NCBI GenBank assembly: GCA_022564455.1
Contig: JADFLK010000010.1
Location: 1-14,575 of the forward strand
Length of the DNA: 14,575 nt
Reading direction: 5' to 3'
DNA from: Bacteroidota bacterium
GTDB lineage: Bacteria > Bacteroidota > Rhodothermia > Rhodothermales > Rubricoccaceae
Position 1 is the first letter of the stretch. Each line of letters opens with the position of its first letter. Position numbers and translations under genes: made by a program. Below the pieces are notes generated by a model that saw only the letters and a list, made by a program, of their open reading frames with translations, ran no database searches and was not told the DNA's origin. Below are positions 1-6,907 of this stretch, piece by piece.

Positions 1-340
1 TCGTATTCGGGCAGAGGGCCACAATTCTCTATTGATGGCGCTCCTATTCGACGTCATCTGCAATTTCGAAGATGTGCGACGCCTACGATTCGTCGAGCTT
101 TTTCTTGAAACCAACGACAGCATAGATGATTTCCAGCGACTTTCCCTACTTCCAACTTCTTCTGGGGCGTGGAGTAGTCTCGTGCCCTACCACGAGCAAC
201 GCATGGAATTCTTGCAAAGCATATTCCCACTGCTTCGAGGTGCGGACTATCTCCAACACAGAGAGTATCTAGAACAGTGGATTCGTTCGGAAGAGAGTGT
301 GCTGGCGTGGACAAAGAAGAGGGAGTTCGTGCGCGACTAG
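1..340 (+). CDS. C-terminal end of an unrecognised protein (partial at window start)
   Basis: The reading frame is open from base 2 to the TAG at 338-340, so this is the tail (112 residues) of a gene that starts outside the window. An in-frame TTG (32) and ATG (35) exist, but the frame continues upstream of them. The segment looks helical and is rich in charged and aromatic residues (for example SLVPYHEQRMEFLQ, then HREYLEQWI). It ends in a Lys/Arg-rich helix. It has no signal peptide, membrane segment or catalytic motif. The pattern faintly resembles the helical tails of large multidomain bacterial ATP-binding proteins, but I cannot name a family. GC counted over bases 61-180 is about 48%, against about 68% in a sampled line of the neighbouring ATPase gene, which suggests a different origin. 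It converges on the minus-strand ATPase gene. Confidence 0.6.
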   Translation, partial: RIRAEGHNSLLMALLFDVICNFEDVRRLRFVELFLETNDSIDDFQRLSLLPTSSGAWSSLVPYHEQRMEFLQSIFPLLRGADYLQHREYLEQWIRSEESVLAWTKKREFVRD

Positions 341-360
341 GGTCGTCATCGTCCACCGCA

Positions 361-385
361 AGGGCGCGATATATCGCCCCCCTAC
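361..385. repeat. GTAGGG-type palindrome between convergent genes
   Basis: The core CGATATATCG (367-376) is a perfect palindrome. It extends through a G-C pair, one C-C mismatch and three more G-C pairs, giving a stem over 362-381. Read on the minus strand the element starts GTAGGGGGGCG and ends CGCGCCCT. This is the same head and tail design as the repeats at 2911-2936, 5772-5797 and 5821-5887. It lies between the stop codons of two convergent genes and could end transcription from both sides, although there is no T-run. The terminator role is inference; the palindrome is seen directly. Confidence 0.6.
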
Positions 386-388
386 ACG

Positions 389-2806
389 TTACACGCGCAC
401 CAACCGCCCCTCCGCATCCTTCGCATACGGAACCCACGCCAGCGCCAGTTCGGTAATGTGCATCTCCGACTGCTTCGCCTTGATCTCCATGGTCTCCAGC
501 TCTTCGGTCTCCGGCGTAAACATCAGGTCGAGGTCTTCGAGTTCGCGGGTTAGTTCGGCGTCGAGGTCGGCGTACCGTGCCTTCAGGTCGTCGAGGCGGG
601 CCTCCGCGCGGGCGACATCCGCCGATTCTTTCCGCGCCCGCCCGGCGCTTCGCGCGGCCGTCCCGATCCGGCTAACACTGGACCGCCGACTGCCTCCGAG
701 GAACGCGCCCAGAATCGATGTGCCGATGTTTATCACCGTATCCATCTTGCGCTGGCTGGCCTGCGAAGCTTCTCGGTCCACGGCGGTCTCGGCTGTCCTC
801 ATGCGTTTATGCAGCGCATCCAGTTTTTTCTGATACCGCTCGCGGAGGGCGTTCTTTTTCTCGTCGCGTGCCTCGCGGGCAATCTGCGTCAGGCGGATGC
901 GGAACGACCGCTCGTCCTCGCCCGGGTCGGATACCGTCTTCAGCGTCTTGCTCTTGAATAGCGTCAATGGGCGCTCGCTCTGGAGCCACCGCTTCAGACT
1001 GTCATCCGCCTTTTCAAACGTGGATGGATTTGCGAGCGCAGCGGGGAGTTCTGCAAACGTAGCGCCCTCGGCCGGTTGCGCATCCGATTGCGGACGTTCA
1101 TCCAACACATCGGCGCTGTGCCAGTCGGGTGCGTCCGTGGCGACCTCCGCGAGGAACGTGTAATTCGCACGGTGATTGAGTTTGATGGAGGAGCGGCTGT
1201 AGGGCACCTCGGCGCGGGCCAGCATCATCGGCAGGTAGGTGTCCACCGAGCCTCCCGACGAGGCCACGAAGACCTGCGGGATGGTTCCGGGCAGAACCGG
1301 AGGGCTGGATGCGGCAGCCGGCGCAGGGGCCTCGGCCAGGGCTTCTGTCGCCGTCGTGATGTTCTCCATCGCCTGATCGGCGGGGATGGCGGCAGCCTTC
1401 CGAGCTTCCATCAACCGGCTGATTTGTTTCCGTGTCATCGGGCCCGCGAGATACGACATCACCCAACGTGTAGTCATCAGCACAGGCTCGGAATCATGGA
1501 CGTTGTGCAGGAGAAACGTCCGCTTGCCAACGCCCGAGAGGATCTTGTCCATGCGGCTGCGATCAAACTCAGCATTCTGCGACGCGCCTTCGAGGCCGTC
1601 CAGGAGGCGCATCTTGTCGCGCTCGGTTTGCAGGCGGCCAACGAACCACGTGCCGCAGTTCGAGAGCGCCTTGTAGTCCATGTCCACCGGGTTTTGCGTG
1701 GAGAGGACGATCCCGAGGCCGAACGCGCGGGCTTGTTTGAGGAGCGTGAGGAAGAGGTTTTTAGAAGCCGGGTTTGCCGTGGGAGGGAGGTAGCCGAAGA
1801 TCTCGTCCATGTAGAGGAGTGCGCGGAGGCTACCCGTGCCCGGCTGGCGGCGCATCCAAGCAATGATCTCGCCCAGCAGCTTCGTGACGAAGAACATCCG
1901 CTCAGCATCGTCAAGGTGGGCGATGGAGAAGACCGAGACGCGCGGCTTTCCGTCGTCGCCGAAGAAAAGACGGTCGACATCGAGGGGCTCGCCTTGCGCC
2001 CACACGGCAAACCCTGGAGACGCCACGAGCCCGTTGAGGCGCATTGCGAGGGCGTTTCGCTTTTTCGGGGGGAAGAAGTTGTCCACCTCCATCACACCGA
2101 GTTTCTCAAATGGCGGGGATTGCAAGGCGCCGATTAAATCCGCCAGCGTGAGGCTGCGTCCTGCAGCCCAGGCATCTCCGATCACTTTTGCGAGGAAGAT
2201 GTGTTCGCCGTCTTGCAAGGGGTCGGCATCGACACCGATCAGCGAGAGGAGGGAGGCCACGGAAGAATCAACACGCTCCGTGAACGCCTCGCCCGAGCGC
2301 GAATCGACGGGCGGCGGATCGAAAGACCCCAGCACGGAAACCGGCACGCCTGCGTCCGAGCCCGGTGTGTAGATCGTGAACTCAGCCGAGTCCTTGTAGC
2401 GTTGGATACGCTCGCCGTCCTGCCCCCACCCGGCGAGGCCGTTCTTCCACAAATCGGCTTTCTTCTGCGCCAATTCAGCAGCCGTGATGCCTTCGCGCTG
2501 CGCCTCAGCCGGGTCCATCCACGGCTCGAACTCCGCCGGGTTGAACGTAGGGAAGGCGAGGAGCAGGTTGCCCATGTCACCCTTCGGATCGATGATGATC
2601 ACGGGGATCTTATCCAGCACGGCTTCCTCGATAATCCCAATGCCGAGACCTGTCTTCCCACTTCCCGTCATCCCGACGATGAAAGCATGCGTCGTCAGAT
2701 CTTCTGAGTCGTAGAGGATGGGCTCCTCGGTTTTGTCGCAAGTGTCGGAGTCGACTTTCCTGCCGAGGTAAAACGTGCCGAGTCCTTCAGGAGGAGCTTG
2801 AAACAT
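389..2806 (-). CDS. HerA/FtsK-superfamily ATPase (DUF87-like) with coiled-coil tail
   Basis: An 805-residue P-loop ATPase of the HerA/VirB4/FtsK type, a group that usually pumps or remodels DNA or protein substrates as hexameric rings. Visible motifs are Walker A GMTGSGKT (residues 45-52), IIDPKGD just after it (71-77, typical of HerA/VirB4-like proteins), Walker B LLYMDE (330-335) and STQNP (369-373). The tail (about 631-765) is highly charged and predicted coiled coil. It is interrupted by the glycine-rich hydrophobic stretch INIGTSILGAFLGGS (692-706), which could insert in or associate with a membrane or pack between subunits. I start at the ATG at 2806, just before FQAPPEGLGTFYLGRK. An in-frame ATG at 2923 would add 39 residues that look non-coding and overlap a palindromic repeat. 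No clear Shine-Dalgarno is present. No NurA nuclease, SIR2 or other known HerA partner is adjacent, so the substrate is unknown. It is transcribed divergently from fadE. Confidence 0.85.
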   Translation of the reverse strand: MFQAPPEGLGTFYLGRKVDSDTCDKTEEPILYDSEDLTTHAFIVGMTGSGKTGLGIGIIEEAVLDKIPVIIIDPKGDMGNLLLAFPTFNPAEFEPWMDPAEAQREGITAAELAQKKADLWKNGLAGWGQDGERIQRYKDSAEFTIYTPGSDAGVPVSVLGSFDPPPVDSRSGEAFTERVDSSVASLLSLIGVDADPLQDGEHIFLAKVIGDAWAAGRSLTLADLIGALQSPPFEKLGVMEVDNFFPPKKRNALAMRLNGLVASPGFAVWAQGEPLDVDRLFFGDDGKPRVSVFSIAHLDDAERMFFVTKLLGEIIAWMRRQPGTGSLRALLYMDEIFGYLPPTANPASKNLFLTLLKQARAFGLGIVLSTQNPVDMDYKALSNCGTWFVGRLQTERDKMRLLDGLEGASQNAEFDRSRMDKILSGVGKRTFLLHNVHDSEPVLMTTRWVMSYLAGPMTRKQISRLMEARKAAAIPADQAMENITTATEALAEAPAPAAASSPPVLPGTIPQVFVASSGGSVDTYLPMMLARAEVPYSRSSIKLNHRANYTFLAEVATDAPDWHSADVLDERPQSDAQPAEGATFAELPAALANPSTFEKADDSLKRWLQSERPLTLFKSKTLKTVSDPGEDERSFRIRLTQIAREARDEKKNALRERYQKKLDALHKRMRTAETAVDREASQASQRKMDTVINIGTSILGAFLGGSRRSSVSRIGTAARSAGRARKESADVARAEARLDDLKARYADLDAELTRELEDLDLMFTPETEELETMEIKAKQSEMHITELALAWVPYAKDAEGRLVRV

Positions 2807-2910
2807 GGGGGAGGGTAGATGCTGATGATGTGAATCGAAGATCGGAAAGTATGCGTGCGAAGGGGTGCGCTTCAACGTGTTTGCTGATCTATCCTTGCCC
2901 GCAAGTAACC

Positions 2911-2936
2911 GGGGACACGGCATGCCGTGTCCCTAC
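2911..2936. repeat. GTAGGG-type perfect palindrome
   Basis: Bases 2912-2933 form a perfect 22-bp inverted repeat centred between 2922 and 2923: left arm GGGACACGGCA, right arm TGCCGTGTCCC. The right side continues TAC, so on the minus strand the element begins GTAGGG, the head shared with three other intergenic sites in this window. It lies between the divergent ATPase and fadE genes. It looks like a dispersed extragenic palindrome rather than a gene-specific operator. Confidence 0.75.
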
Positions 2937-2967
2937 GGGTATTGGCCATGCTTTTCGCTACCCTCCT

Positions 2968-2999
2968 GGAATGGGTCCCCGCCTTCGCGGAGATGACGG
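2968..2999. repeat. REP-like palindrome (CCGCCTTCGCGG type)
   Basis: CCGC-CTTC-GCGG (2979-2990) forms a tight hairpin, extended outward by TC/GA pairs with one mismatch (2976-2993). The flanks GGAATGGGT and GATGAC match the layout of a dispersed repeat seen in many bacterial genomes (GGATTCCCG-CCTTCGCGG-GAATGAC type). Read on the minus strand it gives the peptide SPRRRGPIPGG, a familiar spurious translation of this repeat. The family assignment is from memory. Confidence 0.6.
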
Positions 3000-3105
3000 T
3001 AGGTGGAATCTGCGTGGCACGGAAGACCACACGATTGGGAAATCCCCGAATCGTACGACACTCCCCAAGCCGTAAGAGATCTCCCCGCAATCGAAACCGC
3101 CAAAC

Positions 3106-3134
3106 TTGCACGAAACCAATTCCGGGTTTACACT
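3106..3134 (+). promoter_or_regulatory. Candidate promoter upstream of fadE
   Basis: TTGCAC (3106-3111) and TACACT (3129-3134) are separated by exactly 17 bp, as in a sigma70-type promoter. The -35 matches 3 of 6 and the -10 matches 4 of 6 consensus bases. Transcription would begin near 3141, giving a leader of roughly 90 nt before the fadE ATG that contains the terminator hairpin at 3170-3189. The 11-bp ACACTGTTAAC overlapping the -10 recurs as ACACCGTTAAC at 3207-3217. Confidence 0.35.
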
Positions 3135-3217
3135 GTTAACTTCGCACAACGAACAACAGAAGGCCGATCCCGCGCTTAAGCGCGGTTTTCTTGCTGCTGA
3201 TACTTAACACCGTTAAC
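3130..3217. promoter_or_regulatory. Paired direct repeats flanking the fadE leader hairpin (possible operator)
   Basis: ACACTGTTAAC (3130-3140) and ACACCGTTAAC (3207-3217) match at 10 of 11 bases and start 77 bp apart. Each contains the palindrome GTTAAC. The second copy also lies in a dyad, TTAAC-ACC-GTTAA (3204-3216). One copy overlaps the candidate -10 box and the other sits just ahead of the start codon, as expected for a repressor that controls fadE. The regulator is not in the window; this is inference. Confidence 0.3.
3170..3189 (+). terminator. Rho-independent terminator or attenuator in front of fadE
   Basis: CCGCGC (3170-3175), loop TTAA, GCGCGG (3180-3185), followed at once by TTTT (3186-3189). 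The 16-bp core is a perfect palindrome. No gene on the plus strand ends nearby; the closest upstream gene points the other way. It therefore either ends a short leader or small RNA, or acts as an attenuator for fadE, whose ATG is 41 bp downstream. Confidence 0.55.
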
Positions 3218-3229
3218 CAACGGACCATC

Positions 3230-5743
3230 ATGAGCTTTCTCGATTCTGCCTATGGTGCGCTCTCCTCCGTCGCTCCGTGGTGGGCGCTGGCGCTTGGTGC
3301 CGCGTTCGTGATGTTTGCACTCGGTTATGTGGGTGCCCCATTCTGGCTCTGGGCCGCGTTGGGGCTCGCTACACTTATCGGCCTCGGAGCGCCGGTCTGG
3401 CTGATTGGCCTCGTGGCTGTGATTTCGCTCGTGTTCGTCATCCCACCCATTCGCCGCGTGCTGTCGCTAGGCGTGATGAAGACGATGAAGGCCCACGATT
3501 TCCTCCCGGTTATATCGCAGACCGAGCAGGAGGCCATCGACGGCGGCACGGTGTGGGTGGAAGGCGAACTGTTCTCCGGCAAGCCGGATTTCAAGAAATT
3601 GCTTGCCGAGGACTACGCGGGCATCTCGGATAAAGAGCAGGCATTCCTGGACGGCCCGGTGGAGAAGCTCTGCGCGATGGCAGACGATTGGGAGATCTGG
3701 CAGCGCCGCGATCTTTCTGCCGAGACGTGGCAGTACATCAAGGACCAGCGGTTCTTTGGCCTCGTTATCCCGAAGGAATACGGCGGGTACGGATTCTCGC
3801 CGAGCGGTAACAGCGCGGTGATTGCCAAAGTGTGCTCGTCATCGTCTTCGCTGGGCATTACGGTGATGGTGCCCAACTCGCTCGGTCCGGCCGAGCTCCT
3901 CATGCACTACGGCACGGAGGCGCAGAAGAATTACTACCTCCCGCGGCTGGCACGGGGCGAGGAGATTCCATCCTTCGCTCTCACCGAGCCCACGGCGGGC
4001 TCCGACGCAGGCGCCATGACGTCGGACGGTGTGGTGTTCAGGGGGGAGGACGGCGAGTTGTACGTCCGGCTGAACTGGAACAAGCGCTACATCACGCTCG
4101 CGGCCATTTCCACGTTGCTCGGCCTCGCGTTCAAACTCCGCGACCCGGAGAATCTTTTGGGTGGCGGAGAACACCGGGGCATCACCTGTGCCTTGATTCC
4201 GACCGATGCATCCGGCGTGGTGCTCGGCAAGCGGCACGATCCGCTCGGCGTTCCCTTCTGGAACTGCCCGACGGAAGGACACGACGTGGTCGTCAAGATC
4301 GAAGATGCGATCATCGGGGGCGCCGAAGGTGTCGGCAAGGGTTGGCGGATGCTGATGCAGAGCCTCGCTGCGGGGCGGGGCATTTCGCTTCCGGCGTTAG
4401 CCACGGGTGGTATCAAAGCCGCGGCGCGGGTGGCCGGCGCCCACGCGCTCGTCCGCAAGCAGTTTGGCCTCTCCATCGGCAAGTTCGAGGGCATCGAGGA
4501 GCCGCTCGCGCGCATCGGTGGCTGGGCGTACCTCACGGAAGCCGCGCGGCGCTACACCTGCGGCGGCCTCGACAGCGGCGCCAAGCCGGCCGTCGTCACC
4601 GCCATGATGAAGTACCACACCACCGAGCTTCTCCGCAAGTCCGTCAACGACGGAATGGACATTCTCGGCGGCAACGGCATCTCGCGGGGGCCGCGTAACA
4701 CGCTCGCGCACGCATACATCGGCCTGCCTGTTTCCATCACGGTAGAGGGCGCCAACATCCTTACGCGTACGCTCATCATCTTCGGGCAGGGCGCCATCCG
4801 CTGCCATCCGTACGCCTTAACCGAAATGCAGGCGCTAACGAACTGGGACGTGAAGGCCTTCGACAGCGTGTTCTGGAAGCACATCGGGCACGTGGTGCGC
4901 AACAAGACACGGGCCATCGCTCTTTCGGTTACGCGGGGCCGTTTGGCTTCGTCGCCGGTGTCGGGCATCGCGGCGCCATACTGGCGAAAGATTGCCTGGA
5001 GCAGCGCTACGTTCGCGTTTCTGGCGGATGTCGCGATGGGCACGCTCGGCGGTGACCTGAAGCGCAAGGAGAAGCTGACGGGTCGTTTCGCAGACATCTT
5101 TTCGTGGATGTACCTCGGCTCGGCCACACTCGTGCGGTTTGAGGCCGAGGGCCGCCGGAAGGAGGACGAGCCCTTTATGCGCTGGGCGCTCGAATATGCG
5201 CTCCATCAAATCCAGATCGGTTTCGATGGCCTCTTTGCCAACATGAGGGTGCCCGGCCTGACCTGGCTGATGCGAGGCCCAGTGGCCGCGTGGAGTCGTT
5301 TCAACCGCCTCTCGTCCGGCCCATCCGACGAGTTGGGACACAAGGTGGCCGCGGCCATGATGGTACCTGGCGAGCAGCGCGACCGTTTGTTTGGCGGCGT
5401 CTTCGTACCCGACGACACCTCGCATCCACTCGGGCGCTACGAGAACGCCATGGTGCTGGCGTACAAGGCGGACGGCATCGCGAAGAAAATCAACGCGGGC
5501 GTCAAGAGTGGCGTGCTTCCGAAGGAGCGTCCGGCCGAGCTCGTTGGGAAAGCGCTGGAGGCTGGTCTGATTACGTCCGATGAAGCCGAGATGATGTCTC
5601 GTGCAGAGGCCGCCCGCAACGACGCCATTCAGGTGGACGACTTCGACGTGGAGGATTATTTCCGCGGTGCCATCGGTGTGGATCACAACGGCGACGGCGC
5701 TCTGGCTGATGTCACGGCGGCGCTGTCGACGCGTGAGAATTAG
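3230..5743 (+). CDS. fadE: FadE-type acyl-CoA dehydrogenase
   Basis: An 837-residue enzyme catalysing the first, FAD-dependent step of fatty-acid beta-oxidation (acyl-CoA to trans-2-enoyl-CoA). It matches E. coli FadE (814 aa) closely over long stretches, including FFGLVIPKEYGG (175-186), TVMVPNSLGPAELL (211-224), HYGTEAQKNYYLPRLARG and LNWNKRYITLA (281-291). SFALTEPTAGSDAG (248-261) is the flavin/substrate loop. E507 in ITVEGANILTR aligns by pattern with the catalytic glutamate of acyl-CoA dehydrogenases (IYEG motif). Residues 14-78 hold two or three hydrophobic segments, so the protein is probably anchored in the inner membrane as FadE is. The C-terminal part (about 550-800) corresponds to the FadE-specific DUF1974 domain. 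I chose ATG 3230; the frame is open 39 bases further up without a better start. There is no Shine-Dalgarno. It likely shares a pathway with the dienoyl-CoA reductase 154 bp downstream. Confidence 0.95.
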   Translation: MSFLDSAYGALSSVAPWWALALGAAFVMFALGYVGAPFWLWAALGLATLIGLGAPVWLIGLVAVISLVFVIPPIRRVLSLGVMKTMKAHDFLPVISQTEQEAIDGGTVWVEGELFSGKPDFKKLLAEDYAGISDKEQAFLDGPVEKLCAMADDWEIWQRRDLSAETWQYIKDQRFFGLVIPKEYGGYGFSPSGNSAVIAKVCSSSSSLGITVMVPNSLGPAELLMHYGTEAQKNYYLPRLARGEEIPSFALTEPTAGSDAGAMTSDGVVFRGEDGELYVRLNWNKRYITLAAISTLLGLAFKLRDPENLLGGGEHRGITCALIPTDASGVVLGKRHDPLGVPFWNCPTEGHDVVVKIEDAIIGGAEGVGKGWRMLMQSLAAGRGISLPALATGGIKAAARVAGAHALVRKQFGLSIGKFEGIEEPLARIGGWAYLTEAARRYTCGGLDSGAKPAVVTAMMKYHTTELLRKSVNDGMDILGGNGISRGPRNTLAHAYIGLPVSITVEGANILTRTLIIFGQGAIRCHPYALTEMQALTNWDVKAFDSVFWKHIGHVVRNKTRAIALSVTRGRLASSPVSGIAAPYWRKIAWSSATFAFLADVAMGTLGGDLKRKEKLTGRFADIFSWMYLGSATLVRFEAEGRRKEDEPFMRWALEYALHQIQIGFDGLFANMRVPGLTWLMRGPVAAWSRFNRLSSGPSDELGHKVAAAMMVPGEQRDRLFGGVFVPDDTSHPLGRYENAMVLAYKADGIAKKINAGVKSGVLPKERPAELVGKALEAGLITSDEAEMMSRAEAARNDAIQVDDFDVEDYFRGAIGVDHNGDGALADVTAALSTREN

Positions 5744-5771
5744 ATCGATCCGACCGTGAAGAATCATTATC

Positions 5772-5797
5772 GTAGGGTCACACCGGCAGTGTGCCCT
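5772..5797. repeat. GTAGGG-type imperfect palindrome downstream of fadE
   Basis: AGGGTCACAC (5774-5783), loop CGGCA, GTGTGCCCT (5789-5797): the arms pair with one unpaired base. The element is headed GTAGGG and ends CCCT like the other members. It lies 28 bp after the fadE stop and could form the 3' end hairpin of the fadE transcript, but no T-run follows. Confidence 0.6.
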
Positions 5798-5820
5798 CGG
5801 TGTTTCATAATCCAATCCAC

Positions 5821-5887
5821 GTAGGGGTGATCCGGCGGGTTGCCGTAACTGTTTCCATCCCTGGGTGATCCATCGGACCGCCCCTAC
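5821..5887. repeat. Two GTAGGG-type palindromes in inverted orientation
   Basis: GTAGGGGTGATCCGG begins at 5821. The minus strand from 5887 reads GTAGGGGCGGTCCGATGG, so the two heads face each other. Each half can fold on its own: GGTGATCC with GGGTTGCC using wobble pairs on the left, and GGGCGGTCC with GGATCACCC on the right. The two halves can also pair with each other through GTAGGGG/CCCCTAC. The pair ends 10 bp before the dienoyl-CoA reductase ATG, so it makes up most of the fadE-SDR gap and may affect its translation. Confidence 0.6.
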
Positions 5888-5897
5888 ATTATTCCTC

Positions 5898-6761
5898 ATG
5901 CCCGAACTCTTTGCTCCCGACATCCTCAAAGACCAGCACATCATTATTACAGGGGGAGGAACGGGCCTTGGGCGGCACATGGCCGAACGCTGCGCCTCGC
6001 TGGGAGCGACGGTCACGATTGGTGGGCGGAGGGTGGACCCCCTGAAGGAAACCGTGGCAGCGATACGTGAGGCTGGCGGCAAGGCCGAGTGGGTGTCGAT
6101 GAACGTCCGAGAGGCTGAGATCGTGGAGGCGTTCCTCGCCGAGGCCGAAGAACGCAGCGGCCCTATCACGCACCTCGTCAATAATGCGGCGGCTAACTTC
6201 CTCGCACCGAGCCACACCCTCAGCCCCAACGGCTTCGACGCCATCGTGAAGACGAACCTCTACGGCTCGTTCTACTGCACGCACGGTTGCGGGAAGCGCT
6301 GGATCGAGCGTGGAACGCCGGGCGTGGTGCTGTCCATTGCTACGACCTACGCCGAGACCGGCAGTGCGTTCGTACTTCCGAGCGCCGTGAGCAAGGCGGG
6401 AATCGTGGCCATGACCAAATCACTGGCGGCGGAGTGGGGGACGTACGGCATCCGCTTGAATTGCATCGCGCCGGGGCCGTTTCCGACGGAGGGTGCGTGG
6501 TCGCGCCTCGTGCCCGATCCGTCAATCGCCGAGATGATGAAAAAGCGCGTACCACTGGGCCGCTTCGGCGAGCCGAAGGAGCTGACCAACCTTGTGGTCT
6601 TCCTCTTGTCCGACCTGTCCAGCTACCTCTCGGGCGATACCATTGTTCTGGACGGCGGCGAGGTGCTGGCCTCGGGCGGGCAGTTCAACGACTTCATCAA
6701 GCAGGACCGCGAAGGCGTGCTGGCCCTATTTGAGATGATGCGTGGAGCCGCGAAAGGATAG
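5898..6761 (+). CDS. 2,4-dienoyl-CoA reductase, DECR1-like SDR
   Basis: A 287-residue short-chain dehydrogenase that should reduce 2,4-dienoyl-CoA with NADPH, needed to degrade unsaturated fatty acids. TGGGTGLG (18-25) is the nucleotide-binding glycine motif and NNAAANF (95-101) follows. The usual YxxxK is replaced by SAVSK, but Y151, S162 and K166 have exactly the spacing of Y199, S210 and K214 in mitochondrial DECR1. TTYAETGS, SLAAEWGTYGIR and the C-terminal GEFND-like GGQFND also match DECR1. This argues against the bacterial FadH type, which is an unrelated flavin/iron-sulfur enzyme. I chose ATG 5898 because upstream codons run through a palindromic repeat. No Shine-Dalgarno is visible. 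Orientation and function agree with fadE upstream. Related trans-2-enoyl-CoA reductases of the same SDR group cannot be fully excluded. Confidence 0.88.
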   Translation: MPELFAPDILKDQHIIITGGGTGLGRHMAERCASLGATVTIGGRRVDPLKETVAAIREAGGKAEWVSMNVREAEIVEAFLAEAEERSGPITHLVNNAAANFLAPSHTLSPNGFDAIVKTNLYGSFYCTHGCGKRWIERGTPGVVLSIATTYAETGSAFVLPSAVSKAGIVAMTKSLAAEWGTYGIRLNCIAPGPFPTEGAWSRLVPDPSIAEMMKKRVPLGRFGEPKELTNLVVFLLSDLSSYLSGDTIVLDGGEVLASGGQFNDFIKQDREGVLALFEMMRGAAKG

Positions 6762-6800
6762 GCGTGCGAAACCGGGTTTTCTCGCGTTGTAGAAATAGTT

Positions 6801-6850
6801 TGCGAGCAGGCACTCCGTAGTCTCAAGCTCGCAACGGTTATGCGTGCCTG
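6801..6850 (+). other. Possible structured leader or pseudoknot
   Basis: TGCGAGC (6801-6807) pairs with GCTCGCA (6827-6833). CAGGCAC (6807-6813), inside that loop, pairs with GTGCCTG (6844-6850) beyond it. Together they make an H-type pseudoknot topology of two 7-bp stems that share only one base. It lies between the reductase stop and the blaI promoter. Chance occurrence is quite possible. Confidence 0.2.
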
Positions 6851-6872
6851 GCTCGTTGAAAATAGAATGGAC

Positions 6873-6902
6873 TTGACGAGCCGGGCCAAGCGCCCTACCT
6901 TG
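6873..6902 (+). promoter_or_regulatory. Candidate promoter of the blaI/M56 unit
   Basis: TTGACG (6873-6878), a 17-bp spacer, and TACCTT (6896-6901). Extended to TACCTTG, the same bases resemble the Bacteroidota -7 box (TAnnTTTG) with a -33 TTG at suitable distance. It sits upstream of the repressor gene, and the only strong dyad in the region lies directly at its predicted start site. Confidence 0.5.
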
Positions 6903-6907
6903 CGACA

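Noticed and set aside
1076..2137. 353-residue plus-strand open frame
   Set aside because: Antisense shadow of the ATPase gene, which carries clear Walker motifs in the minus frame.
389..2806. HerA-type defence system
   Set aside because: No nuclease, SIR2 or DUF4297 partner is adjacent in the visible sequence; only a fragment of the next gene is available, so a defence label is not supported.
2872..3149. Small frames in the ATPase/fadE gap
   Set aside because: They translate palindromic repeats (SPRRRGP-type peptide) and have no coding signs.
3832..4698. 288-residue plus-strand open frame inside fadE
   Set aside because: Out-of-frame shadow of a well-matched fadE; no domain features.
4835..6244. 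469-residue minus-strand open frame
   Set aside because: It lies opposite fadE and the dienoyl-CoA reductase, both strongly recognised. Its composition (Arg/His-rich) is that of an antisense shadow in high-GC DNA, and it spans repeat DNA.
6375..6400. Apparent loss of the SDR catalytic tyrosine (SAVSK instead of YxxxK)
   Set aside because: DECR-type reductases use a tyrosine 15 residues before the lysine, and Y151 is present at that spacing, so the enzyme is likely active.
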